16,952 nt of DNA from Anaerolineae bacterium (GCA_030598425.1 JAUVPY010000007.1:1-16952); one strand, 5' to 3'. Positions 5,736 to 13,554 are shown, numbered from the stretch's first letter. Numbers and translations: made by a program. The notes: a model not told the origin generated them from the letters alone.

Positions 5736-6857
5736 GTGAAAAAGGCGTTAATCGGCATAGTTGGGCTTTTATTGATTGCCGGGATAGTGGTCGCCATCCG
5801 GCTAGGGCCCCCGAGGGCGGTCGCCGACACGGAGAGTGGCCTGAGCCCCTTTACGGCGCTGCCCCTCCACGACGGCAGAAACACCGGCGTGCTGGCCCCC
5901 GGCGAGGGCCGATGGTATGAGATTGCCTCAAGTTCGGACGGAATTTATCAGAGACAGGTGAACCTGACTTTGTTCTTCACCCCCGATGATGGCAACCGTG
6001 CCCATCAAGTCAACTTCCAGATCTTCTCCACTAACCAGATAACGGATTGGTATTGGGGCGACAGGGGCCAGATGCCCAACATAGGCGCAGGTGGTGTGGT
6101 TTCGCGGGATGGTAATCCTGTCACCGGTGAATTGCTTTGGAGTGGTTGGATAATGAGTATCGAGACTTTTTACATTCAGGTGTACAACGGCGCGGACGTC
6201 ACCATTGACTACTGGCTCTTTACCGATGATGTGATCGCTGCTGAGCTAGGCCCAGCCAGCGACCCACCACCGGCTGCTGAGAACTCTCCCGAGATTGGCT
6301 CCGAACACGAACCCCCTGCACCACCCCCCTTGGACGCCGAGCCTTTGCTCCCCTTGGCGGCTGAGTTAAGCAACGATCATATGGCTGTGCCGGCGGAAAT
6401 ATGGGATGTCCCGGCTGGTACCCCAACGCGACTGGTGATTCCGGCCATTGCTCTGGACGGCCCGATTGTGCCCGTTGGTCAGACGCCCCTCGTGGTTGGC
6501 AGTGACGTCTACTGGCAATGGAACACAGCGGAACACTCGGTGGGCTGGCATAACCAATCGGCCAAATTGGGTCAGTGGGGAAACACGGTGTTGAACGGCC
6601 ACAGCGATGTCAACGCCTCTGTTTTTCGTGACCTGGAACACGTCGGTATCGGTGACGGAATCACAGTCTTCTCCCGTGACCAGGCCCACCGATACACTAT
6701 CGTCCACAAGTTTCTGGTGAAGGAAAGAGATGTCTCACTGGACGAACGCATTCAAAATGCAACGTGGGCTGCTTCCACCCAGGACGAACGGCTGACCCTG
6801 ATAACCTGCGCTAAGCCAGGGGCGACCCACCGGCTTATCCTGATCGCCCAACCTTAG
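5736..6857 (+). CDS. Sortase with N-terminal PPC-like domain
   Basis: A 373-residue exported transpeptidase. A signal peptide or anchor covers about residues 1-30 (MKKALIGIVGLLLIAGIVVA). Residues 37-175 form a beta-rich domain with FTPDDGNR, GAGGVVSRDG, LLWSGW and DYWLFT motifs, resembling bacterial pre-peptidase C-terminal (PPC) domains. A Pro/Glu-rich linker (176-225) leads to a sortase catalytic domain (about 229-373) with H289 in NGHSD, C358 in TLITCAKPG and R366 in THRLILIA, so the His-Cys-Arg triad is complete. The motif set suggests the class D/E/F group of sortases. The start is GTG 5736 with GAAGG at 5721-5725. The same N-terminal domain occurs four times in the product of the next gene, 139 nt downstream. 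No LPXTG-type sorting signal was seen in the window, so the substrate is elsewhere or atypical. Expression may depend on the preceding terminator. Confidence 0.88.
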   Translation: MKKALIGIVGLLLIAGIVVAIRLGPPRAVADTESGLSPFTALPLHDGRNTGVLAPGEGRWYEIASSSDGIYQRQVNLTLFFTPDDGNRAHQVNFQIFSTNQITDWYWGDRGQMPNIGAGGVVSRDGNPVTGELLWSGWIMSIETFYIQVYNGADVTIDYWLFTDDVIAAELGPASDPPPAAENSPEIGSEHEPPAPPPLDAEPLLPLAAELSNDHMAVPAEIWDVPAGTPTRLVIPAIALDGPIVPVGQTPLVVGSDVYWQWNTAEHSVGWHNQSAKLGQWGNTVLNGHSDVNASVFRDLEHVGIGDGITVFSRDQAHRYTIVHKFLVKERDVSLDERIQNATWAASTQDERLTLITCAKPGATHRLILIAQP

Positions 6858-6964
6858 CCGGGCAGGTAAGGAGTTGAAAATGATACTTATGTGATGAAGA
6901 TTTGGCTGCTCCCCTGATACTCAATCTTGCTGGTGTTGAGCTGCAGTGTTTTGTAATAACGTAC

Positions 6965-6970
6965 TATAGT
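6965..6970 (+). promoter_or_regulatory. Possible -10 element of the four-repeat protein gene
   Basis: TATAGT at 6965-6970 would start transcription near 6977, giving a leader of about 20 nt that just includes the AGGAGG site. No good -35 is present at 16-18 bases. The gene may instead be read through from the sortase gene, since no terminator was found in the 139-nt gap. The rest of this gap holds only two very short ATG frames (6880 and 6894) and no stable hairpin. Confidence 0.3.
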
Positions 6971-6996
6971 GATGTGCACGATAGGAGGTGCATCGA

Positions 6997-8907
6997 ATGA
7001 AAAAGATAGCAGTTGGCACAGGTAGTCTTGTCCTTATAAGCATAGTTGCGATCGTTGTTCACGTGCTGGTACTGGGAGCAGTCGCTGATTCGGAGAATGG
7101 TCGTAGCCCCTTCACAGCACTTCCTCTACAAGATGGAAGGAACGTTGGCGTGCTGGGGCCGGGAGAAGCCCAGTGGTACAAGTCTGTTCGGACGGGAACC
7201 GACGGCGCGTTTCAGCGGCAAATGGATCTCACGCTTATCTTCACCCCCGACGACGGAAACCGCATCCATCACGTTAATTTCCAGGTTTTCCCCGCCGATC
7301 AGATAACACATTGGTACTCAGGAGACGCCAGCCAGATGCAAAACATGGGAGCGGGAGGCATCGTGTCGCGGGACGGAGATCCTGTCACCGGTGAGCGACT
7401 ATGGAGCGGTTGGGTAGTGGATAACGACACGTACTACATCCAGGTCTTCAACGGCGCCGATGTCACCATCGACTACTCACTCTTCACCGACAATGTCATC
7501 GCTGCGGAATTGGGGGAGACCAGCGCCCTGGCACCTGCTGTAGCCGTGCCTGCTGGAGCTGACCCCAATCACCCGTTGATTCTGGCACCCGACTTGCACA
7601 AAGGGCAGCTCAAAGCGGGCCAGGAGACGTGGTACACCGTGACCTACGACGACTTCGACTCCGACGCATTTGAGCCGCACACCTTCACGCTTATCTTCAC
7701 CCCTGACGACGGTCACCGAATCCATCAGGTGGGCTTTGAGCTCTTCCCGCTCGGTCAATTGCACATCTGGCAGCGGGGTGATACGGACCAAATGCGCAAC
7801 GTAGGAGTCGGCAGCGTCGTCTCGCGGGATGAGGACCCACTCACCGGCGAACGTCTCTGGAGTGGGTGGTTGATGGATGGCGAAACGTATCTGCTCAAAA
7901 TGCACAACCACTCCGACGCAGATGTGGACTTCTGGCTCTTCCCGGAGGACGTGATTCGCGCCGAACTGGGTGAGCCATCCCGGCCACCATCGCTCGCGAA
8001 GGTGCTGCCGGGCGCCAGCCCCTTCCACACGCTTACTCTTGATCTCAGCGTGAATACCGACAGGCTGGATCCGGGACAGGAGCGTTGGTACTCCTTTGTG
8101 CGGGACGACTTCGACGACGAAGACTACGAGGCAATGGCCCTCACTATGATGTTCACCCCGGACGATGGCAACCGTGTCCGCAACGTTGGGTTTGAGCTGA
8201 TAGCCGCCGACCAGCTTCATATCTGGGCACGCGGCGACACCGACCAAATGCCCAACTTTGGCGCAGGAAGCATCGTCTCACGTGATGGAAACCCAGAAAC
8301 GGGCGAGCTGCTGTGGAGTGGTTGGTTGATTGACGGAGAGACATACTACCTGAAGGTTCGTAACGATGCAGAGGTTCCCATCGACTACTGGCTCTTCCCG
8401 GGGGATATGATCCGTGCTGAGTTGGGCGAGCCATCGCCACCGCCACCCCCTAGCGACGTGGAGGCCGGTACTGATCCCAACCATCCGCTGCCGCTGGAAA
8501 TGGGTCTCAATCGAGGGGACTTGTCCTCTGGGCAGGAGCGCTGGTTCTCTATGGTGCGGAACGATTTTGACGACGAAGCGTTTGAGCAAATGACGCTCTC
8601 ACTTTTCTTTACCCCTGACGACGGTAATCGAACCCATCGCGTCAACTTCGATATCTTCCCTGCCGGGCAGCTTCACACCTGGGAGCGTGGCGACACCGAT
8701 CAATTACGCAACGTCGGCGCAGGATCTGTCGTCTCGCGCAACGGTGATCCCAACACGGGTGAATTGCTGTGGAGCGGCTGGCTGGTTGACGGCGAGACCT
8801 ACTATGTCCGTCTACGCAACGACGCGGACACTCCAGTCGACTACTGGCTCTTCACGGCCGACGTCATTCATCCCGAGTTGGGTGAACTGCTAACGCCTGA
8901 AGGCTAA
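6997..8907 (+). CDS. Secreted protein with four tandem PPC-like domains
   Basis: A 636-residue protein of unknown function. Residues 1-30 are a signal peptide (MKKIAVGTGSLVLISIVAIV). The rest is four copies of a domain of about 140 residues at 37-176, 189-328, 341-479 and 493-631. Each copy has an aromatic GQE-W-Y/F segment, FTPDDG-R, GD-DQM (varied in copy 1), GAGS-VSRDG (one GVGS), LWSGW, a GETYY-like strand and a closing LF-x-x-VI/MI-x-ELGE. The pattern resembles PPC domains; conserved Asp-rich turns could bind Ca2+ (inference). Copy 1 and the signal region closely match the sortase encoded just upstream. The start is ATG 6997 with AGGAGG at 6983-6988, eight bases away; the GTG at 6988 overlaps that site and is less likely. 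No LPXTG motif, membrane anchor or S-layer domain is present. The C-terminus ends directly after copy 4. Confidence 0.85.
   Translation: MKKIAVGTGSLVLISIVAIVVHVLVLGAVADSENGRSPFTALPLQDGRNVGVLGPGEAQWYKSVRTGTDGAFQRQMDLTLIFTPDDGNRIHHVNFQVFPADQITHWYSGDASQMQNMGAGGIVSRDGDPVTGERLWSGWVVDNDTYYIQVFNGADVTIDYSLFTDNVIAAELGETSALAPAVAVPAGADPNHPLILAPDLHKGQLKAGQETWYTVTYDDFDSDAFEPHTFTLIFTPDDGHRIHQVGFELFPLGQLHIWQRGDTDQMRNVGVGSVVSRDEDPLTGERLWSGWLMDGETYLLKMHNHSDADVDFWLFPEDVIRAELGEPSRPPSLAKVLPGASPFHTLTLDLSVNTDRLDPGQERWYSFVRDDFDDEDYEAMALTMMFTPDDGNRVRNVGFELIAADQLHIWARGDTDQMPNFGAGSIVSRDGNPETGELLWSGWLIDGETYYLKVRNDAEVPIDYWLFPGDMIRAELGEPSPPPPPSDVEAGTDPNHPLPLEMGLNRGDLSSGQERWFSMVRNDFDDEAFEQMTLSLFFTPDDGNRTHRVNFDIFPAGQLHTWERGDTDQLRNVGAGSVVSRNGDPNTGELLWSGWLVDGETYYVRLRNDADTPVDYWLFTADVIHPELGELLTPEG
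7105..8889 (+). repeat. Four 456-base coding repeats
   Basis: Equivalent codons recur at exact 456-base steps. The Ser/Asp-Pro that opens each unit is at 7105, 7561, 8017 and 8473. The Phe of the FTPDDG motif is at 7240, 7696, 8152 and 8608. The linkers between domains therefore have constant length although their sequences differ. Confidence 0.9.
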
Positions 8908-8927
8908 AAGCCAGCATCTGCTCACAA

Positions 8928-8958
8928 TCAGAAGGGGCGCTTCCTGCGTCCCTTCTGA
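8928..8958. terminator. Hairpin between convergent genes
   Basis: TCAGAAGGG (8928-8936) pairs perfectly with CCCTTCTGA (8950-8958), with an inner CGC/GCG pairing around a TTCCT loop. It lies 20 bases after the repeat-protein stop and 29 bases from the stop of the convergent DUF4139 gene. Neither side has a run of T, so it could be a shared hairpin or an RNA 3'-end stabiliser rather than a strict intrinsic terminator. Confidence 0.5.
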
Positions 8959-8987
8959 CCTCTCGCCTAGAGCGGGGCATTTGTCCC

Positions 8988-10517
8988 CTAGAACCCAAAA
9001 TCGTAGCGGACCGTGTAGGTGAGAGTCGTCTCGCCGTCGGCGGGCACCGGTAGGCGCCATTCAGCGGTACCTTGGTCTAGCTTGATGTGCTCGGCACTTT
9101 CCTGCACGATCTCCCATTCGCTCGAGCGGAAGAGATGCTCCAGAACGCGTACTTCCACGTCCTCATCCTTGTGGTTGCGTACGGTGATCTCAAAGCTCTC
9201 CTCAACAACGTCGCGCCCCAATTGCTGAAAGTCCGTTTGGCGTCGCTCGCCGATGATGTCGAAGGCGTTGCCTAGCAACAGGCGCACGCTTTCGTCCCTG
9301 GGCGTGTGGTCGATCTGGTCCTCGCCAACAAACTGCAAGCTGCCGTCCACGTCAGCTTTGTACACGCGCACCCGACCGGCTGGCAGTGGAATGCCCAGAC
9401 CGTTCTCCTCTTCGTTCTCGAACTGCAAGTAGATGTTCACATCGGGGTTGGAGTACGTGCCGTAGCCAGGGTCAGGAATGGCGTAACCGTAGAAGCCGAG
9501 TCCTGGTGCGCCGTCATAAACAAAGAACTTCTCGGCTGGCACATCCGTGGCGCTGGTGAACTCGATTTGCTTGGTCTGGTTGTCGCGGACTGTAACCGGT
9601 CGCTGTACGTCGTACAGGTGATATTCGAAGAGTTCGCGCTCCTCTACGGCCGGGGCAGCTCCTGGGAGTGCCTCAGCCTCCAGGGCAAAAACCCGGTCTG
9701 CGGCGGCTCTAGCCTCGCGGATAACGTTCACGTCACCGGCGACGAGTTTAAGGTTTGCGTCGCTGTAGGTTGCCCCACTCCGGTTATCCAGGGTGATCCA
9801 GCCATTGAGGTCCAGTGCCGTGTCATCTTCGTTAAGCTGCACCACGTAATCGGCGTGCCAGTTGATGCCACCCGTCATATAGGTCACTTCCACATCCTGG
9901 TCCCCAGTCTGTTCAGCAGCAAGCAGCCAAACGAGGGTAGGTTTGGTGATGAGACCCTCCGGCAGTTCAGGGAAGTTAAATTGCTGGACCTGGTCCAGAC
10001 GCACCACCGTCACGCCGCCATTCGCATCTTGTAGAATGACGTCATCGGCCGCAGACAGAAGAGTACCCTGATACAGGCTCCCATCTTGGGCCACCAACTC
10101 GATCTCCTGATCCACGTATTTCTGCATCAGCTTCTGGGTGCCCACGATGTCGTACTCGTAGTTCTGTTCCAGCACGGCCGTGCCTTCGGGATCGGTAAGG
10201 GAACGGAAGTGGACGCTGGTAGGATCGATTTGCGAGGCAACGTCAGAGAAGCGAACCTCGTTCACGCCCTGCTCCAAGCCGAATGGACGTGTGTCACGCA
10301 CTAAGGCAATGTTCTGATTATAGACAGTCAGCTCTGTGCCTGGCTCCTGTGCCTGGGCAACCGAGACCAAGCCTGGTCCGGTTTCGTGGCGCTGGCCAAG
10401 AACCACCGCACGTTGCGCTGTCTCGAAGCTCGCCAGAGAAATGGTACCTATGACCAGCAAAGCCCCTAGGGTGACTGTCAATACCGGTATCCGAATCAGT
10501 AAGTCCCTCTTTTTCAT
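8988..10517 (-). CDS. Exported DUF4139 domain protein
   Basis: A 509-residue protein. The N-terminus has MKKRDLLIRIPVL and a hydrophobic stretch to about residue 30, with AQAQ near 54-57; it is a signal peptide or single anchor, so the protein acts outside the membrane. The N-terminal part (about 60-150) contains TVYNQNIALVRDTRPF, the usual opening of DUF4139/DUF4140 proteins. The central and C-terminal beta-rich DUF4139 domain includes INWHADYVV near 218-226 and WITLDNRSG near 237-245. The function of the family is unknown. Length is normal and no frame break was seen. The start is well supported: ATG at 10517 behind AAAGGAGAT. It is separated from the glycosyltransferase gene upstream by 129 nt that hold its own promoter. 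A role in envelope structure is inferred from location only. Confidence 0.85.
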   Translation of the reverse strand: MKKRDLLIRIPVLTVTLGALLVIGTISLASFETAQRAVVLGQRHETGPGLVSVAQAQEPGTELTVYNQNIALVRDTRPFGLEQGVNEVRFSDVASQIDPTSVHFRSLTDPEGTAVLEQNYEYDIVGTQKLMQKYVDQEIELVAQDGSLYQGTLLSAADDVILQDANGGVTVVRLDQVQQFNFPELPEGLITKPTLVWLLAAEQTGDQDVEVTYMTGGINWHADYVVQLNEDDTALDLNGWITLDNRSGATYSDANLKLVAGDVNVIREARAAADRVFALEAEALPGAAPAVEERELFEYHLYDVQRPVTVRDNQTKQIEFTSATDVPAEKFFVYDGAPGLGFYGYAIPDPGYGTYSNPDVNIYLQFENEEENGLGIPLPAGRVRVYKADVDGSLQFVGEDQIDHTPRDESVRLLLGNAFDIIGERRQTDFQQLGRDVVEESFEITVRNHKDEDVEVRVLEHLFRSSEWEIVQESAEHIKLDQGTAEWRLPVPADGETTLTYTVRYDFGF

Positions 10518-10590
10518 GTGTATCTCCTTTCTGTTATGAGCCTTAAGGGAGACTGGAAAAATAATCGATTGTGATTCGTCTCACCTTTTC

Positions 10591-10618
10591 ATTATACCAG
10601 ACGGCAAAAGTGCCGCAA
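10591..10618 (-). promoter_or_regulatory. Promoter of the DUF4139 gene
   Basis: On the minus strand, TTGCGG (10618-10613) and TATAAT (10596-10591) are separated by 16 bases, and the -10 is extended by TGG. The expected start is near 10584, giving a 5' leader of about 67 nt. An inverted repeat (CGGCA/TGCCG, 10602-10615) covers the spacer and part of the -35 and might be an operator or a weak hairpin ending the upstream gene. Confidence 0.7.
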
Positions 10619-10646
10619 AGGTTCCATCAGCCTGCATCCTGCCTCG

Positions 10647-13511
10647 TCACTCATTGACGCGAATCCGGATCGCCTCCAATAGCAACCGATCACCGAAAGG
10701 CCGATCGTCGGCATCGGTAACGGTTAGTCTTGTGCCGTCTAATGGGTCATAGAAGCCGATCTCAAACCAGTATTCACCAGAGGGGGTGTCAGAGTGAACG
10801 GGGATGGCGTATGCATCGGTTAGGTACTCACCGGAGACCCAACTGGTGGTGGGAAATTCACCATCTCCGGGCACCTGGTCGCGCTGACCAAGTATGTGAT
10901 CATCTGCGTCAACGAGATGGGCAAAGACGGTGTAAGGTTGGTCGAAGGTCTCCAGGGCTTGCCAATAGAGAACCAAGGTCAGTGAATCCCCAGGGTGTGC
11001 CTCCGTCCCACCACGCAGGTCGTAGCCCACCAGACGGGCACGGTCGCCAAAGCGCGCGTCCAGCACATATTGAGGTGAAGGCGGCGAGAAATCGTGGAGG
11101 CGCTGAGTCGTCTCGACGGTGGCCAGCTCTACTTGGTCATCACCCGCTACCGGCAGACGTGACCCATCGGCGCGCAGCAGTCCGACAACGAGGCGATAGG
11201 TTCCAGGCGGCAGGTTAGCGGGCAGCGGGATCTCGTGCGGGTCGCGCAGCAGGACCCCGGCCGACCAGCGGTCGCTGGGGTAAATGGGAGGCGTCTCGCT
11301 GAGAGCCACCGGCTGGCCCGTCTCATCCTGCAATTGAGCAAAGACGACGTACGGCTCATCCCCATTGGCCAGAGCTTGCCAGAACAGGCTGAGATTCAAG
11401 GGGGCACCTGCCTGGAAAGGTCCATCACCTAGACTGTAGCCCAGCAGCCGTACCCGCCCATCGAATTCGGATGGGCTCGGGAACTGGACCGGCAACGCGT
11501 CGGGCGGGAGAGGTATGCTCGGAGGGACGACGTGTAGCGAAGTCAATATGGCCTCCACCCCCTGCGGTTGGTCTTGATCATCGAGCACATCCAGCGGATG
11601 GCCGTCGGCCTGATCGTATACGCTGAGTCGGAGTTGGTAATCACCAGGCGGGGTGCCAGCAGGGACCACCAGCCCGTGACGGTCAATCGAACTCTCGCCA
11701 ACCGCCAGGTCGGTGAAGGAAGCATCCCCTCCCTGGGGCAGGCTATCTCGACTGGCCCAGGTCCGTCCGTCCGTGTCGGTCAGGCGCAGGGCGACGCGGT
11801 GATCACTACCCAAGTTGTCCAATTTGTGCCACACCAAGACTATCGGCACCACACCCCGCCCCGCTTCAATCGGCAAGTCCCCTGCTTCGACTTTCTCCAC
11901 TAGCAGCCGGTTGGCGAAGTTAAAGGGGGCAGCGGCGGGAGCTAGATGGTCGCCCTGCGCGTAGAGGAGAAGCTTGGTGCTGGGGAGGCTCCAGTCCACC
12001 TGGGCGGGAAACGCCGTCCGGTTTAGGTAGGTTTCTACCTCAGCCTCCCACAGTCGCCCCAATGCCTGGTAAGCAGGGAACCAGAGGCGCGGATGATCGT
12101 CGACCAAAACGTCCAGGTCGGCACGCATGCGGGGCCTATCCTCAGCCCAGGTTTCGCCCCAGCCAGGCACCACGTGGAGAACTGGGCGCGGCGGGCGTAG
12201 GTAGGCGTGATAATATCCGACCTGCCACTGATAGCTGGCCAGAAACACGTCGTCAGGGCTGCCGTGAGCGCGGACGTAGGCCAGCAGCGGGCGGTAGTCC
12301 TCGTCTCGGTAGCGAGGGATGTTGTAGAAATCCAACAACATCACGGTTTGGACCAACAGCATCAGGGCACCCACGCTAACCAGGGCCAAACGCTTCCACC
12401 GCCAGAGCCATGCCAGCCCTGCGCCCAGCAGCAGCCACCAGGCCGGGGCGACCAGCATCAGCGTGCGTTCGAAGTAGCGGGGGATGAAGGGGTAGACGAG
12501 GTTGATGAGGTAGCCCAGCAAGAGGGGGAGGAGGAGATACAGAGCGACGAGTAATGCGTGTTGCGTGATACGTGATCTATGACGCGTGATGCGCGCTGGG
12601 TGATAGAACAGACCTAAGAGGGCGATGGGCAGGAACACAAGGGTTGTCCAGGCCAGGACACGGGTGGCGTCGGAAAGATGTCCCACGCTGAAGGCTACCA
12701 GGTGGGACTCGATAAAGCGCAAAAGGCCAAGCGGGATGTATCCCTCGACAACCCGCTTGCCCTGCACATAGGTGACGAGGTTCGTTGCGACGTAAATGAC
12801 CCACGGCAGGTAGAGAAGAGCAGCAACGGACAGGGAGCGAATAAACGGATGGTTGATCACATCTCTTAGGTTCCGACGACGGGTGACGGCAATGAAATAA
12901 ACAAGTTGAAACATGGGAATGAATACAGCGTAGTACATTGTGTAAAGAGCCAGAGTCGTCGTCAGCACGTACCCCAGCGCGTATTTTCTTAACCTCTTAT
13001 CTTCCGCCGCCCGCCGTCTGCCGTCTTCGCTCGGCTCCCTGCCAGTTTCCATTAGCTCGATGAAGAAATAGACCGACGCCAATCCCAACAATGTCACCAG
13101 CCCATACATACGGACTTCTTGAGAGTAATAAATGGCGAACGGTGCCAGCGTCACGACAGCGGCGGTCACCAGGCCGGCGACCCGGTCGAATAGTCGGCAG
13201 GCCACTCGGTAGGAGAGTGGCACCAGGGCGGTTCCGCACAGGATGGACAGGTAGCGGGCCAATTCAGGGATGCTGCCAACTAGCCGCAGCCAGCCGCCCA
13301 ACAAGGCATAATAGAGGGGGGGATGGATGTCCTGCGCTGTGAGGCGGATCATCTCGCCCAGGCTCATTGAGGCAAAATAGAAGCTCCAGCCTTCGTCGCC
13401 CCACAGGGGTTGAAAATCGAGCCGGTGCAGGCGCAGCCCGAAGGCCAGCAGCGTGAGCGCCAGCGCGCCGATGGCTGGCGAGAGACGTAACGGTGACCCA
13501 TTGTCATTCAT
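10647..13511 (-). CDS. GT39/PMT_2-like GT-C glycosyltransferase with three C-terminal beta-sandwich domains
   Basis: A 954-residue membrane protein. The N-terminal half (about 1-420) is a polytopic GT-C fold like ArnT/PMT_2 enzymes: the first outer loop has W37-G-D39-E40-G, whose Asp is the catalytic residue of this superfamily, followed by HPPLYYALLGGW and YYSQEVRMYG. These enzymes move a sugar from polyprenyl phosphate to an acceptor on the outer side of the membrane. The soluble half carries beta-sandwich units at about 533-662, 683-799 and 810-954, with WHKL/FWQAL/YWQAL, YVVFAQLQD/YTVFAHLVD and PPGTYRLVVGL-type strands; the same module ends the plus-strand GT-C protein. Two hydrophilic loops (about 159-172 and 303-319) are encoded by heptanucleotide repeats. 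No Shine-Dalgarno precedes the ATG at 13511, and a -10 box eight bases upstream implies a leaderless mRNA. The donor sugar and acceptor are unknown. Confidence 0.85.
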   Translation of the reverse strand: MNDNGSPLRLSPAIGALALTLLAFGLRLHRLDFQPLWGDEGWSFYFASMSLGEMIRLTAQDIHPPLYYALLGGWLRLVGSIPELARYLSILCGTALVPLSYRVACRLFDRVAGLVTAAVVTLAPFAIYYSQEVRMYGLVTLLGLASVYFFIELMETGREPSEDGRRRAAEDKRLRKYALGYVLTTTLALYTMYYAVFIPMFQLVYFIAVTRRRNLRDVINHPFIRSLSVAALLYLPWVIYVATNLVTYVQGKRVVEGYIPLGLLRFIESHLVAFSVGHLSDATRVLAWTTLVFLPIALLGLFYHPARITRHRSRITQHALLVALYLLLPLLLGYLINLVYPFIPRYFERTLMLVAPAWWLLLGAGLAWLWRWKRLALVSVGALMLLVQTVMLLDFYNIPRYRDEDYRPLLAYVRAHGSPDDVFLASYQWQVGYYHAYLRPPRPVLHVVPGWGETWAEDRPRMRADLDVLVDDHPRLWFPAYQALGRLWEAEVETYLNRTAFPAQVDWSLPSTKLLLYAQGDHLAPAAAPFNFANRLLVEKVEAGDLPIEAGRGVVPIVLVWHKLDNLGSDHRVALRLTDTDGRTWASRDSLPQGGDASFTDLAVGESSIDRHGLVVPAGTPPGDYQLRLSVYDQADGHPLDVLDDQDQPQGVEAILTSLHVVPPSIPLPPDALPVQFPSPSEFDGRVRLLGYSLGDGPFQAGAPLNLSLFWQALANGDEPYVVFAQLQDETGQPVALSETPPIYPSDRWSAGVLLRDPHEIPLPANLPPGTYRLVVGLLRADGSRLPVAGDDQVELATVETTQRLHDFSPPSPQYVLDARFGDRARLVGYDLRGGTEAHPGDSLTLVLYWQALETFDQPYTVFAHLVDADDHILGQRDQVPGDGEFPTTSWVSGEYLTDAYAIPVHSDTPSGEYWFEIGFYDPLDGTRLTVTDADDRPFGDRLLLEAIRIRVNE
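12555..12603 (-). repeat. Seven degenerate heptamers inside the GT-C coding sequence
   Basis: On the plus strand the units are TGCGTGT, TGCGTGA, TACGTGA, TCTATGA, CGCGTGA, TGCGCGC and TGGGTGA, without gaps. On the coding strand they give the basic loop PARITRHRSRITQHA between two transmembrane segments (about residues 303-319). The frame stays open. The unit differs from the GAGT heptamers at 2208 but has the same period. Confidence 0.75.
12995..13036 (-). repeat. Heptamer-like repeats encoding a charged loop
   Basis: TTCCGCC, GCCCGCC, GTCTGCC and GTCTTCG run head to tail at 13002-13029, with weaker units on both sides. They encode part of the charged segment PSEDGRRRAAEDKRLRK between transmembrane segments of the glycosyltransferase. 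This is the most decayed of the three arrays. Confidence 0.5.
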
Positions 13512-13518
13512 CGGAGGG

Positions 13519-13548
13519 AGTATACCATAAATGGGATGGGGTTCACAA
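13519..13548 (-). promoter_or_regulatory. Promoter giving a leaderless mRNA for the GT-C gene
   Basis: On the minus strand, TTGTGA (13548-13543) lies 18 bases before TATACT (13524-13519), with TGG extending the -10. The expected start, about seven bases after the -10, coincides with the first base of the ATG at 13511. The bases between are CTCCCTCCG, with no ribosome binding site. The promoter occupies almost the whole 43-nt gap after the transglutaminase gene. Confidence 0.6.
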
Positions 13549-13554
13549 CGCTAC

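Noticed and set aside
6880..6917. Tiny ATG frames (4 and 7 codons) after the sortase gene
   Set aside because: The first has AAGGAG upstream, but such short frames are frequent by chance and nothing else supports them.
7477..8247. Long minus-strand open frame opposite the repeat protein
   Set aside because: It is a shadow of a repetitive coding sequence: it recurs with the repeat, has no ribosome site, and has no recognisable domain.
8890..8907. C-terminal LTPEG of the repeat protein as a sortase signal
   Set aside because: The order differs from LPXTG/LAXTG, and no hydrophobic segment or basic tail follows because the protein ends there.
9306..10034. 242-codon plus-strand open frame opposite the DUF4139 gene
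   Set aside because: The minus-strand gene has a signal peptide, strong RBS, promoter and known domain; the opposite frame has none of these.
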